A stretch of 64,000 nucleotides of DNA from Spartobacteria bacterium UBA695. GTDB lineage: Bacteria > Verrucomicrobiota > Verrucomicrobiia > Chthoniobacterales > Chthoniobacteraceae. Below the pieces are notes generated by a model. It saw only the letters and a list, made by a program, of their open reading frames with translations, ran no database searches and had not been told where the DNA came from. The position numbers and the translations under genes are program-made. The stretch is from NCBI GenBank assembly GCA_002298145.1, contig DBMP01000029.1:186001-250000 (forward strand), given 5' to 3'. Numbering within the stretch: position 1 is the stretch's first letter; each line of letters starts with the position of its first letter. Below are positions 55,212-64,000 of the stretch, piece after piece.

Positions 55212-56198
55212 ATGGCTTTCGCACCCGATGCCGCATTTGACTTCCTCCGCCGGGCCCATGAAACGGGCAGGCTCGCCCACGCGTACCTGATCACCGGAGA
55301 CCCCGGCAGCGGCAAACGGGCCCTGGCCCTGCGCTTGGCGGGCCTCGTCACCGGCGCGAACAGCGATCCCCTCAAGCACGCCGACGTCCACGCGATCGAG
55401 CCCGAGTCCAAATCGCGCCTCATCCGCGTCGAGCAAACGCGGGACCTGGAAAAAGAGCTGCAAATGCGCGCCTCCCAGAGCGGGCGCAAAGTCGCCATCA
55501 TCTTCGACGCCGACCGGATGAACGCCGCGGCCTCCAACTCATTCCTCAAAACCCTGGAGGAACCCCCCGCCAACTCGCTCCTCATCCTGGTCAGCGCGCA
55601 CCCCGAGATGCTGCTGGAAACCATCCTCTCGCGCTGCATCCTCGTCTCGCTGACCGCCCCGGCCCGCAAAGACCTCCCCGAGACCCAGCGCCGCCTCCTG
55701 GATGCCGTCAACCGCTTCCTCACCCGTGGCGGCAAGCCAGGCGAAAGCGAAATCGCCAGCATCTTCGCCCTCGTGCGCGAATTCACCCTGCTCCTAGCCC
55801 AGGCCAAAAGCGCCATCGCCGACGAAGGCGCCGCCGAGCTCAAGCACGAAGAAGGCCTTTACAAACAGACCACCGACGGGAAATGGCTCGGCGAACGCGA
55901 GGAATACTACAAAGCGCTGGCCGAATCCCGCTACCTGCAAGCCCGCACCCTTTTCATCGAAACCCTGCTCCAGTGGTGGGGCGACATCCTACGCCAGCAG
56001 CACCACGCCACCGAAGGCAACGCCCTCGACTTCCCCACCCACGCGGCGCAAACCGAAACGCTCGCAGCGAAATTCAGCACCCCCGACGTGCTCCGGCGCA
56101 TCGCCGCCCTGGAAGGCCTGCGCGAAAACTTCGGCCGCAACGTCCAGGAACAACTCGCCGTCGAAGTCGCCTTCCTGGAAGCCTTCCGCGCCGCGTAG
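55212..56198 (+). CDS. holB: DNA polymerase III delta' subunit (HolB)
   Basis: The 328-aa clamp-loader subunit has an AAA+ P-loop (ITGDPGSGKRALALRLA). A conserved sensor helix is in RKVAIIFDADRMNAAASNSF, FLKTLEEPPANSLLILVSAH follows, and the SRC motif is in ILSRCILVSL (near residues 141-150). It loads the beta clamp with delta and gamma/tau. The zinc-binding Cys cluster of classical delta' between the P-loop and sensor is missing, which is seen in some lineages. It lies in a gene group with no obvious replication neighbours. Confidence 0.85.
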   Translation: MAFAPDAAFDFLRRAHETGRLAHAYLITGDPGSGKRALALRLAGLVTGANSDPLKHADVHAIEPESKSRLIRVEQTRDLEKELQMRASQSGRKVAIIFDADRMNAAASNSFLKTLEEPPANSLLILVSAHPEMLLETILSRCILVSLTAPARKDLPETQRRLLDAVNRFLTRGGKPGESEIASIFALVREFTLLLAQAKSAIADEGAAELKHEEGLYKQTTDGKWLGEREEYYKALAESRYLQARTLFIETLLQWWGDILRQQHHATEGNALDFPTHAAQTETLAAKFSTPDVLRRIAALEGLRENFGRNVQEQLAVEVAFLEAFRAA

Positions 56199-56217
56199 CC
56201 ACAGAATTCATTTACTC

Positions 56218-56616
56218 ATGGCGGAGTCCTTCACCATCATGTCTGCAATCGATGGTACATCGCTCACCTTTTCCAGAGTAAACGGAGAATTTTTTTCGGT
56301 TTTACTCAAAGGTCCGGATTTCGAGGGACAGATCACCGCGTCCTCATTTATCAGTGGTCCTCCATCCTTGCTCTTCGAACAGATGGGAGAAGAATGGAGA
56401 GGCTGGCCGGGCGAAAAAAGTTGGATTGCTCTCGAAGAGGAACTGAAATTGACAGCCGCTTCCGATGCAACCGGACATGTCTGCCTCAGGGTTACCTTAC
56501 AAAAGTTTGGCACCCACGCAGACTGGAAATTGCAGGCCACACTTCAACTGGAAGCAGGAAGCCTCGAAAGGCTGGCCGGTAGCACTCGGCAGCTATTCTC
56601 CCCGTCAAAAATTTAG
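56218..56616 (+). CDS. DUF6228-like hypothetical protein (132 aa)
   Basis: A soluble single-domain protein with the pattern MGEEWRGWPGEKSWIALEEE, then GHVCLRVTLQKFG and ATLQLEAGSLERLAG, which I recognise as the DUF6228 family of short immunity-like or hypothetical proteins. No function is established; many DUF6228 genes lie near polymorphic-toxin loci, so an immunity role is possible, but no toxin gene is adjacent. Codons are less C-ending than in holB. It starts 19 nt after holB and ends before repeats at 56627. Confidence 0.6.
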   Translation: MAESFTIMSAIDGTSLTFSRVNGEFFSVLLKGPDFEGQITASSFISGPPSLLFEQMGEEWRGWPGEKSWIALEEELKLTAASDATGHVCLRVTLQKFGTHADWKLQATLQLEAGSLERLAGSTRQLFSPSKI

Positions 56617-56626
56617 CTCCTCCCCT

Positions 56627-56677
56627 CGTTACGAATCTCCAGGTTCGTAACGCAAGTATCTGGGAATCTCTGATTCC
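56627..56677. repeat. Pair of mini-hairpins (composite type I, third copy)
   Basis: 56627-56652 has the CGTTACGAAT-type arms with one mismatch (AGG instead of AGA in the right arm), centre CTCCAG. 56663-56677 has GGAAT/ATTCC, centre CTCTG. The spacer differs from the 26-kb copy. This copy shows drift in one stem while the loop is kept. Confidence 0.8.
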
Positions 56678-56721
56678 ATCCCCAGCGTGGACGCATGCCC
56701 GCCGCGTGGAGAAAAGCCGAT

Positions 56722-56836
56722 CCCCAAAAAACCATCGGAGACCGCTTGGCCTCCGATCCGTGAAAATCAAGAGGCGCGCCAGCAGATTAACCCCTTCTGC
56801 CGACGCGCCTACCCCTGATTTCAAAAGCTGGTGAGA
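56722..56836 (-). ncRNA. Candidate small structured RNA with terminator
   Basis: On the minus strand a long interrupted hairpin (56823-56761) has outer TGAAATCA/TGATTTTCA, inner CGCGCC/GGCGCG and GCAG/CTGC stems. It is followed by a second hairpin (56757-56734, ATCGGAG/CTCCGAT) and a T-run (56730-56725), an intrinsic terminator. A TAATAT -10-like hexamer is at about 56842-56847. No gene on this strand lies upstream, so the terminator must serve a short RNA. No known Rfam family is recognised. Remaining parts of the gap 56848-57114 hold nothing I can name. Confidence 0.5.
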
Positions 56837-57114
56837 TATTAGCGGTTTTTTAAACTAATGAAAATCCGCACTCTTGCGTAGAGGAATCCCTTTTTTGAAC
56901 GTTTTTAAGGCGTTTTTAGCGCCCGACCCGCTTCAAATCAGGATTCCAACCCGCATGCCGATGGAAATACTCATCCTATAAGCAGCGACCGAAAGCAACA
57001 GGAAAACCGATTATTTTTAATATCCCGATTTTTTTGGGAACCCCGATCAAACCAAGCTTCGCGGCCGATCTTGCCGCCACCACCGGAAACCGCCCCTGTC
57101 CCGAAACTCCTGGC

Positions 57115-58512
57115 GTGAACCGCATCACAGGCATCGAAACCGAGTACGGCTGCCTCGTCGCCGACGAAACGCCCCAAAACGCCTCCGACTCGTGGCCCGT
57201 AAGGCTGAAAAACCATCTCTTTAAAAAGGAGCACATCGGGGCCGTCGACCTCCACTACCGCGACTACGAGGAACCGCCCGGCAACGGCGGCTTCTTGCGC
57301 AACGGAGGCCGCCTCTACGTCGACATGGGCCACCTAGAGTACGCCTCGCCCGAATGCCTCGACCTCAAAGACCTCTGCGCCTACGACGTCGCCGGAGACA
57401 CCCTCGTCCAGGGGGCCGTCAGCGGCCTGCGCGCCGAAAGTCGCGTCTCCATGATCAAAAACAACGTCGATCACCAGACCGGCGCCACCTTCGGCTGCCA
57501 CGAGAACTACCTCGTGCGGCGCGAAATGCAGTTCACCCCCGCCGCCCTGGGCACCCTCCTCTCATTCCTGGCCACCCGGCAGATCTACACCGGCGCGGGC
57601 CGCGTCGGGCAGACCAACCCGCTTTCCTTCGAATACGAGCCCAAGCCAGGCGGCCCCGTCGATTTCCAGCTCTCCCAGCGGGCCGACCACATCGTCAACG
57701 ACATCTACCAGTGGGTGCAGTTTAACCGCGCCATCATCAACGCGCGGGACGAGCCCCTGGCCGACCACCACCGCTTCCGCCGCCTCCACCTGCTCGTAGG
57801 CGACTCAAACATGAGCCCCTTTGCCACCGGCCTGAAAGTCGGCCTCACCTCGCTCATCCTGACCCTCATGGAGCAGGAGTGCCTGCCCCGGCACGTCGTC
57901 CTGCACGACGCCGTGGTCGCCACGCGGGAAATCTCGCACATCGGCACCGGCCGGGGGGCGGTCAAGCTAGCCGACGGCCGCACACGCGACGCCCTCGACA
58001 TCCAGGCCGAATTCCTGGCCCACGCCCAGCGCTACTTCACCGGGCGCGACGAAGAGACCGACTGGCTCCTGGAGAGCTGGCAATTTGTCCTCGAATGCCT
58101 GGAAAACGACCAGGAACGGCTCGTTGGCGGCGTCGACTGGATCTCCAAGCGCTGGCTCCTCGATCTATTCCGGACCAGCGAACACCTCGCCTGGGACGAC
58201 CCCTGGCTGCAAAGCCTGGACCTCGAATACCACAACATCGACCCCGAGCGCGGCCTCTTCTTTGGCCTGAAAGCCGAACCGCGCATCGCCGAGTGGAACC
58301 GCCAGGCGCTCCGGCCCGCGACCCTCAACATCCCGCCGCGCAACACCCGAGCCCATGGCCGGGGCCTGGCGGTCGGCTGGTTTCTGGAGCACCCGAAAGT
58401 CAACTACCTCATCAACTGGGACTCCATGAGCATCAATGGCGAGCCGCCACTCCCGCTCCCCGACCCCTTCGAATCCAGCGAAGCCGAGGTAAAGAAGTTC
58501 CTGGATATCTAG
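57115..58512 (+). CDS. Orphan PafA-family Pup ligase-like enzyme
   Basis: GTG 57115 gives MNRITGIETEYGCLVADE, the usual N-terminus of PafA/Dop proteins; a TTG 81 nt upstream adds an unlikely extension. The family pattern is complete. ATP/Mg residues lie in IETEYG (E8, E10) and the catalytic Asp D70 in RLYVDMGHLEYASPECLDL. KNNVDHQTGATFGCHENYLV and SRPIINTRDEP-like text (FNRAIINARDEPLADHHRFR, VGDSNMSPFATGLKVG) follow. At 465 aa without the extra Dop loop it resembles ligase more than deamidase. No Pup or UBact, Mpa or proteasome gene is within the window, so its substrate is unknown. Confidence 0.88.
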   Translation: MNRITGIETEYGCLVADETPQNASDSWPVRLKNHLFKKEHIGAVDLHYRDYEEPPGNGGFLRNGGRLYVDMGHLEYASPECLDLKDLCAYDVAGDTLVQGAVSGLRAESRVSMIKNNVDHQTGATFGCHENYLVRREMQFTPAALGTLLSFLATRQIYTGAGRVGQTNPLSFEYEPKPGGPVDFQLSQRADHIVNDIYQWVQFNRAIINARDEPLADHHRFRRLHLLVGDSNMSPFATGLKVGLTSLILTLMEQECLPRHVVLHDAVVATREISHIGTGRGAVKLADGRTRDALDIQAEFLAHAQRYFTGRDEETDWLLESWQFVLECLENDQERLVGGVDWISKRWLLDLFRTSEHLAWDDPWLQSLDLEYHNIDPERGLFFGLKAEPRIAEWNRQALRPATLNIPPRNTRAHGRGLAVGWFLEHPKVNYLINWDSMSINGEPPLPLPDPFESSEAEVKKFLDI

Positions 58513-58629
58513 GAGCGCATTTATCTAATATTATTCACTGTGTCGTATTTTTGACGCCGTTTGTTTTTTTTCATTGCCGGGATTGGGGAAATTGCCATTC
58601 TTTCATGGAATTTCCGGCTCCTTTCCTCA

Positions 58630-60030
58630 ATGAAACTACCACCCTGGCTTTTCTTTCTCCTCCTCGGAAGCGTACTCCTGCTGCCGAATATCTGGTCGAG
58701 ATGCGACCGTTACGGTAATGTCATGTTTGGTGCTCCCAGATTAACGGGAGGAGATGAGCCCTATTACATGCTGCTCATCAGCAGCCTCCTTGAAGACGGC
58801 AGCCTCAACATGCGCAAGAGCTACGACGAGGCGCTGGCAGGAGGCAACCAGGCGGGCAAAAATTTTGCGGGCAGACCCATTGGCCACCATTCCTGTTGGT
58901 TCGAAGGATCAAAACGCAGCGGCTGGTGGGCCTACTACGGGCAGGGAGAAAAACCACGCTGGGGGATAACACAAGACCATCGAATCATGCCGATCCCTTT
59001 AGTTCCTGGAGTGGAACCGGCCCCTAGCCAACCTGATTACTCAATTCATCCATCCGGATCGGTTCTGGCCATTCTGCCTATACTCTTTGTAGCAAAACCC
59101 GTCTTAGCTTGGCTAAACCGACCGGACCTCATCGAATCGGTCGCAATCCTCTGCTCAAGCGGAGAAATTATTTGGGCCTCCTTTTTCTTTTGGCAACTCA
59201 TTCGCCGGTATGTAAAAACCCCCGAATCTGCCTATATCGTCACGGCTATTGTCTTCCTGGGCACACCGGCATGGGTCTATGGCCGAAGCCTTTTCTCGGA
59301 ACCGCTGCTCATTCTCTGCGTTATGGGTGCCTATTCGCTTGTGCTCCGGCACAAACATTTGCTGCTGGCCGGGCTTTTCCTCGGCATCGGCATTCTGACG
59401 AAACCGCCCTTTTTACTCTTGGCGCTGCCGCTTTTAGCCCTCCAGTTGAAAAATCGGAATTTTCCCGGATTGGTAAAATTGTCCGTACCCATCGGCGCAA
59501 GCTGCCTGACCGTCTTGTGGCTCAACCAGTTCATGTTCGGGCACCCATTTCACACTGCCCAGGCGTGGATATCAGGCAACATTTTTAATGGATTTGCCGC
59601 CCTGTTGCTTTCCCCCAACCACGGCATCCTTCCAGTGATTCCGGTTGCCTTGGTAGCCTTCGCCGCATGGCCTGCTTTCTGGCGTAACCACCAGGAGGAC
59701 TCCACCGTGATTTTCTCAGGCTTCAGCGTTTATTTCCTATTAATGACCCTCTGGTTCGGCTGGAACGGCGGCTATTGCTATGGCACCCGTCTCCTGCTTC
59801 CCGTCATCCCCTTACTCCTCGTGCCCCTGGCCCATGTGCTAGAAAACTCGACTGCAATCTGGCAAAAAACGATTTTCTGGACCCTTGCCGTCCTCTCCGT
59901 GGTCATCAATGGATACGCGGCATTCCCTTACTGGTGCTGCTGGAACCAAAACCCCTTGTTCATGGCGCTTTCTCTGATTTTCCCCGGCGTAGACAAACTG
60001 GAATTTCCCACCCAATCTTATTGTTTTTGA
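58630..60030 (+). CDS. GT-C-like polytopic membrane glycosyltransferase
   Basis: From ATG 58630 the protein has about ten membrane helices and an early Asp-Glu in LTGGDEPYYMLLISSLLEDG (about 37-56), the signature position of GT-C (ArnT/PMT-like) enzymes that use lipid-linked sugars. Other segments are IHPSGSVLAILPILFVAKPV and GLFLGIGILTKPPFLLLALP. Substrate unknown. Base composition is markedly more AT-rich than the neighbouring PafA-like and ffh genes, suggesting horizontal origin. It is the last gene before the ffh promoter. Confidence 0.65.
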   Translation: MKLPPWLFFLLLGSVLLLPNIWSRCDRYGNVMFGAPRLTGGDEPYYMLLISSLLEDGSLNMRKSYDEALAGGNQAGKNFAGRPIGHHSCWFEGSKRSGWWAYYGQGEKPRWGITQDHRIMPIPLVPGVEPAPSQPDYSIHPSGSVLAILPILFVAKPVLAWLNRPDLIESVAILCSSGEIIWASFFFWQLIRRYVKTPESAYIVTAIVFLGTPAWVYGRSLFSEPLLILCVMGAYSLVLRHKHLLLAGLFLGIGILTKPPFLLLALPLLALQLKNRNFPGLVKLSVPIGASCLTVLWLNQFMFGHPFHTAQAWISGNIFNGFAALLLSPNHGILPVIPVALVAFAAWPAFWRNHQEDSTVIFSGFSVYFLLMTLWFGWNGGYCYGTRLLLPVIPLLLVPLAHVLENSTAIWQKTIFWTLAVLSVVINGYAAFPYWCCWNQNPLFMALSLIFPGVDKLEFPTQSYCF

Positions 60031-60054
60031 GCGCCCCGGAAATCTCAAGCCGAG

Positions 60055-60084
60055 TTGAACAGTCCCTGGAATTTGTGCTAAACT
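60055..60084 (+). promoter_or_regulatory. Candidate sigma70-type promoter for ffh
   Basis: TTGAAC (60055-60060) and TAAACT (60079-60084) are spaced by 18 nt, near consensus for -35 and -10. A small hairpin (GCAGGA/TCCTGC, about 60097-60117) follows, and ffh starts at 60138. Confidence 0.5.
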
Positions 60085-60137
60085 TCTCCCTCGACGCAGG
60101 AGGCGGTTTTCCTGCATCCTAAGGACCCTTTAGCACA

Positions 60138-61472
<1,335 letters not shown>

Positions 61473-61533
61473 GGGCTCTCAAAGGCCCCGGCCCGAACAA
61501 ACACCAACAACAGCGAACCAACCCTAAACATTT

Positions 61534-61788
61534 ATGGCAGTATCCATCCGACTCCGGCGCGAAGGCGCACTCAACAGCCCGTATTACCGCATCGTCGTGG
61601 CCGATTCCCGTGGCCCGCGCGACGGCAAGTTCATCGAGCACATCGGCAACTACGATCCGAAGAAAGCCGCCAACAACGTCAAGATCGACCTTTCCCGCGT
61701 TGATTACTGGGTTGGCGTCGGCGCTCAGCCCACCGAGACCGTCCGCTCGCTGATCAAGAACGCCCGCAAAGCCGTCGTCGCCGCCTAA
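61534..61788 (+). CDS. rpsP: 30S ribosomal protein S16
   Basis: The 84-aa protein begins MAVSIRLRREGALNSPYYRI, with VVADSRGPRDGKFIEHIGNY and DPKK, all typical of S16. The C-terminal VDYWVGVGAQPTETVRSLIK is standard. It starts 61 nt after ffh and ends 36 nt before a strong terminator. Confidence 0.96.
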   Translation: MAVSIRLRREGALNSPYYRIVVADSRGPRDGKFIEHIGNYDPKKAANNVKIDLSRVDYWVGVGAQPTETVRSLIKNARKAVVAA

Positions 61789-61824
61789 GGCGCCGAAAAA
61801 GGCCAAGCACCCAAGCGAACCTTT

Positions 61825-61860
61825 AAGACCGAAGGGGTCCATTCCCCTTTCGGTCTTGTT
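61825..61860 (+). terminator. Intrinsic terminator after rpsP
   Basis: AAGACCGAAGGGG (61825-61837) pairs with CCCCTTTCGGTCTT (61844-61857), with one T bulged and a 6-nt loop, and is followed by GTTTCGTTTT. It separates the ffh-rpsP unit from khpA. Confidence 0.85.
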
Positions 61861-61912
61861 TCGTTTTGCCAGAAGCCCCGTTTTGGGCTTATCCTAGGGC
61901 TCACCAAAAAAA

Positions 61913-62146
61913 ATGGAAGAATTCCTGCGCTACCTCATTATCAACCTAGTGGGGACACCCGAGGGGCTGGAGCTCACCGAGCACCGCTCCGGCAACAAGA
62001 CCGTCTTCCGGCTCCGCCTGCCCCGGCAGGAAATCGGCAAAATGGTCGGCAAACAAGGCCGCACCATCGAGGCCATCCGCAACCTGCTTTCCACCACCGC
62101 CGCCCGGCACGGCCAGAAAGCCAGCTTTCAGATCCTCGAAGTATAG
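61913..62146 (+). CDS. khpA: KH-domain RNA-binding protein KhpA
   Basis: A 77-aa single KH domain protein. The GxxG loop is GKQGRTIEAIRNLLS after RLPRQEIGKMVG (about 47-53). It begins MEEFLRYLIINLVGTPEG, as in YlqC/KhpA proteins. KhpA with KhpB binds RNA and affects cell elongation in several bacteria. Location after rpsP is conserved in many genomes, supporting the call. Confidence 0.92.
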   Translation: MEEFLRYLIINLVGTPEGLELTEHRSGNKTVFRLRLPRQEIGKMVGKQGRTIEAIRNLLSTTAARHGQKASFQILEV

Positions 62147-62187
62147 GGCCGGGCCCTCTATCTCATTTTTACAGTTACTTCGGGCTT

Positions 62188-62250
62188 AATCAGGAACTCA
62201 GGAAAAGGATCTCTGTATTTTCCTGACTTCCGGAGTTCCTGATTTGTTTT
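62188..62250 (+). terminator. Intrinsic terminator after khpA
   Basis: AATCAGGAACTC (62188-62199) pairs with GAGTTCCTGATT (62233-62244), and an inner AGGAAAA/TTTTCCT (62200-62206, 62218-62224) extends the stem. TGTTTT follows. The long, perfect arms would stop transcription in either direction. Confidence 0.85.
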
Positions 62251-62336
62251 ATCCAAGAGCCTGATCCGTTCGCTCACGCACGTGGGAAAAACTCGCATGG
62301 ACACCCCGGGGCATTCTTGTGCACAATGGGCGAACC

Positions 62337-63131
62337 ATGCAGAACCGGATTGACCAGACCTTCGAACGCCTTCGCACCAGCCACCAGAGCGCGTTTATCG
62401 CCTACATCGGCGCGGGCGATCCCACCCTCGCCGCCACGGCCACCCTCGCCCTAGCCCTGGAAAAAGCGGGCGTGGACATCCTGGAGCTGGGCGTCCCGTT
62501 TTCCGACCCCGTCGCCGACGGCATCGTCAACCAGCTCGCCGCCCAGCGCGGCCTGGCCAGCGGCACCACGCTGCAAGGCGTGCTCGACACCGTTCGCACC
62601 ATCCGCACCCAGTCCCAGCTCCCCATCGTCCTCTACACCTACATGAACCCGGTTTACCGCTTCGGGTTCCGCGAATTCCTCGCCGCTGCCGAAGACGCGG
62701 GCGTCGACGGCGTGCTGCTCCTGGATCTGCCGCCAGACGAAGACTTCGGCGAATTCAACGTAGCAAGCAACGTCCGGCGCATCCGCCTCATCGCCCCGAC
62801 CACGCCGCCAGAGCGCGTCATCGAGCTAGCCCGGCGTGCGGAAGGTTTCGTCTACTACGTCTCGCGTGAAGGCGTCACCGGCGAGCGGAGCACCATCGCC
62901 AGCACCCTGGAGGCAGGCGTCGCCTCCATCCGCGCCGCAACCCAACTGCCCGTGGTCGTCGGCTTCGGCATCTCGACCCCGGACCAGGCCCGCGAAGTCG
63001 CCGGGAAAGCCGATGGCGTCGTCGTGGGTAGCGCGATCGTAAAGCACATCGCCGAGTTTGGCGGCCAACCGGACCTCGCCGAGCGCGTCGCCGAGTTCGT
63101 CCGCCCGCTCGCCGCGGCAACGAAGCATTAA
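62337..63131 (+). CDS. trpA: Tryptophan synthase alpha chain
   Basis: A TIM-barrel lyase that releases indole from indole-3-glycerol phosphate. Catalytic Glu is in DILELGVPFSDPVADG (E at about 48), and catalytic Asp in AYIGAGDPTLAATATLAL. Phosphate binding is in YYVSREGVTGERS and VVGFGISTPDQAREVAG. I choose ATG 62337; an in-frame GTG at 62319 adds six residues. No trpB lies beside it. Its TAA overlaps the convergent gene's TAA at TTAA (63128-63131). Confidence 0.95.
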   Translation: MQNRIDQTFERLRTSHQSAFIAYIGAGDPTLAATATLALALEKAGVDILELGVPFSDPVADGIVNQLAAQRGLASGTTLQGVLDTVRTIRTQSQLPIVLYTYMNPVYRFGFREFLAAAEDAGVDGVLLLDLPPDEDFGEFNVASNVRRIRLIAPTTPPERVIELARRAEGFVYYVSREGVTGERSTIASTLEAGVASIRAATQLPVVVGFGISTPDQAREVAGKADGVVVGSAIVKHIAEFGGQPDLAERVAEFVRPLAAATKH

Positions 63132-63505
63132 TTCACCTTCCGGCGGACAATATCCCAGGAGCCAAACCGAATCGCGCCGCCTTCTTCCAGGCAAAGCACG
63201 ACCTCCTCGGGATAACCGACAAAGCATTCCACGGGCCGCACCCATTGGGAGGGCCCCTGGAGAAGCACCGCGATCGACGCACCGCCCGGAAGCTTGCGGG
63301 GAAGCTCCAGCGGGCAGAAACGGACCGTGCCGCCGACCTCCACCGAGGGCGCGAACCTACCGTTTACAGTAATCCCCGCAATCACCGCCTCACCGCCAAT
63401 ATTGGTGATACAGAGCTCCGAAAAGATACCGTAATCGTTATGATGCACGGCAAAGGGCTTCCCGTTGGTCGGGAGAGAATCGCTGTCTTTCATCCTTGAT
63501 GTCAT
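63128..63505 (-). CDS. Hypothetical protein convergent with trpA (125 aa)
   Basis: A soluble, all-beta-looking protein, with segments YGIFSELCITNIGGEAVIAG and GPSQWVRPVECFVGYPEEVV. No recognised family; a PilZ-like barrel is possible but the RxxxR and DxSxxG motifs are absent. The start is ambiguous between ATG 63505 and ATG 63493; neither has a convincing Shine-Dalgarno. It overlaps the trpA stop by four bases. Confidence 0.55.
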   Translation of the reverse strand: MTSRMKDSDSLPTNGKPFAVHHNDYGIFSELCITNIGGEAVIAGITVNGRFAPSVEVGGTVRFCPLELPRKLPGGASIAVLLQGPSQWVRPVECFVGYPEEVVLCLEEGGAIRFGSWDIVRRKVN

Positions 63506-63521
63506 GGCTTGGGCCGAAACA

Positions 63522-63648
63522 AGGTGCGGCCCGAGCCGCGTGCATCACGGGCCGTAGGAAGCCCCCCAAACAACACGACCGGGCCGCACCGATTTTTCGG
63601 TGTTGCCACGATGTGTTTGGGGGGTCGAATTTCCTACGTTCGTGATGC
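63522..63648. ncRNA. Large interrupted inverted repeat, candidate structured RNA
   Basis: GCATCAC (63542-63548), CGTAGGAA (63553-63560) and CCCCCCAAACA (63562-63572) match in order GTGATGC (63642-63648), TTCCTACG (63631-63638) and TGTTTGGGGGG (63614-63624) as reverse complements. This makes a rod with small internal loops and a central bubble, capped by CACCGA/TCGGTG (63587-63602). GGTGCGGCCC (63522-63531) can also pair with GGGCCGCACC (63581-63590), giving an alternative fold. The shape recalls 6S-type RNAs, but no family can be claimed and the strand is unknown. The flanks 63649-63843 show no gene. Confidence 0.45.
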
Positions 63649-63843
63649 CAAACACCCTGCTTTCGCAGTTAAAATTTAGGATTTGAAGGTCTCAGAGGGG
63701 CAAAACGGGGTCAATCTTTTTTCCTCAATGGGATGATTTGATCACCCTGAAAGGGAGAAAAAAAGATGGTCTGCGCTACGGCTCCTCGTTCGCCATCCGC
63801 TGATTCAGAACGAGAGGTACCTTGGGCGGCTTTGCGTGAGAAG

Positions 63844-64000
63844 CTACTTGATTTCCCGGCCCACGACATACGAGGTATGGCTTCGCCGATCCTCCACGCG
63901 GCACCCGGGATCAAGCTTTACGCCGTACAGATCCCCCGGCATGTCGATCAACGAAAAGTTGTTTGCACTAAACTCCAGCTTTATCACCTTTTTACCCCCT
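63844..64000 (-). CDS. 3' end of a partial gene at the right edge
   Basis: The minus strand is open from the window edge to a TAG at 63846-63844. About 51 residues ending DLYGVKLDPGCRVEDRRSHT then SYVVGREIK are visible and read like a real protein C-terminus. No family is recognised and the start lies beyond 64000. Confidence 0.4.
   Translation of the reverse strand, partial: GGKKVIKLEFSANNFSLIDMPGDLYGVKLDPGCRVEDRRSHTSYVVGREIK

Noticed and set aside
56617..57114. Search for a Pup- or UBact-like small gene next to the PafA-family gene
   Set aside because: No ORF ending in GGE or GGQ was found on either strand in this gap; only repeats and the candidate small RNA.
63711..63914. Minus-strand 67-aa ORF beginning MIPGAAWRIGEAIPRMSW
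   Set aside because: It overlaps the more protein-like reading frame that enters from the right edge and ends at 63844, and has no start signal or family features.

Overview
The window is high-GC bacterial DNA with strong C-ending codon bias and no gap in coding logic. It most likely comes from a Verrucomicrobiota chromosome, perhaps near Chthoniobacterales. Evidence for this is a Gram-negative outer-membrane set (LpxB, LpxI and a partner oxidoreductase), a long MoxR/DUF58/von Willebrand/DUF4159/DUF4175 operon of the Planctomycetes-Verrucomicrobia style, a Pup-ligase-family protein outside Actinobacteria, and a prepilin peptidase with a large insertion. The lineage is inferred from gene content; no marker search was possible.

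Layout. 1-10.98 kb: the right-hand end of a prophage. It carries tail and fibre genes (including Ig-like He_PIG repeats and Phage_fiber_2 repeats), a lysis block (holin-like protein, small lipoprotein, double-psi beta-barrel protein, pesticin/T4-type lysozyme) and an adenine methylase. It stops at tRNA-Leu(GAG), whose 3' end faces the prophage, the usual sign of tRNA-directed integration. 11.2-18.4 kb: PHP phosphoesterase, a shortened ABC-permease-like protein, a beta-lactamase-fold hydrolase and PepF. Then comes a 1.2 kb AT-richer islet between 56-bp direct repeats, which holds two orphan genes and two related hairpin elements, followed by a TPR protein and a small membrane protein.

18.6-34.1 kb: one long + strand operon of DUF4159, DUF58, BatA/vWA, vWA/amidotransferase-like, secreted, DUF4175-like, PA14-like/TPR, small secreted and FHA-MoxR genes. 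It is probably an envelope-associated system in which an AAA+ MoxR chaperone acts on vWA-domain membrane proteins. 34.1-37.0 kb (- strand): lpxI, a Gfo/Idh/MocA oxidoreductase and lpxB. 37.1-47.8 kb: photolyase, sialate O-acetylesterase, FIST sensor, an ECF sigma/anti-sigma/secreted-protein unit, an acidic protein, prepilin peptidase, SerA and a methyltransferase. 47.9-58.5 kb: MgtA, shikimate kinase, Sua5-type protein, MurJ, a secreted double-psi barrel protein, HolB, a DUF6228-like protein and an orphan PafA-family ligase. 58.6-64 kb: GT-C membrane protein, Ffh, S16, KhpA, TrpA, a hypothetical gene, a large interrupted inverted repeat and the end of a partial gene.

The least ordinary signals are the following. 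(i) A dispersed family of intergenic mini-hairpins in five gaps, whose 4-10 bp stems differ while the centre stays CTCYR(G). (ii) The FHA-MoxR operon. (iii) A PafA-like Pup ligase with no Pup or proteasome gene beside it. (iv) The direct-repeat-bounded islet at 15.5-16.8 kb. (v) Two probable structured RNAs, at 56.7-56.8 kb and 63.5-63.65 kb. Three convergent gene pairs end on a shared palindromic stop (CTAG, CTAG, TTAA).
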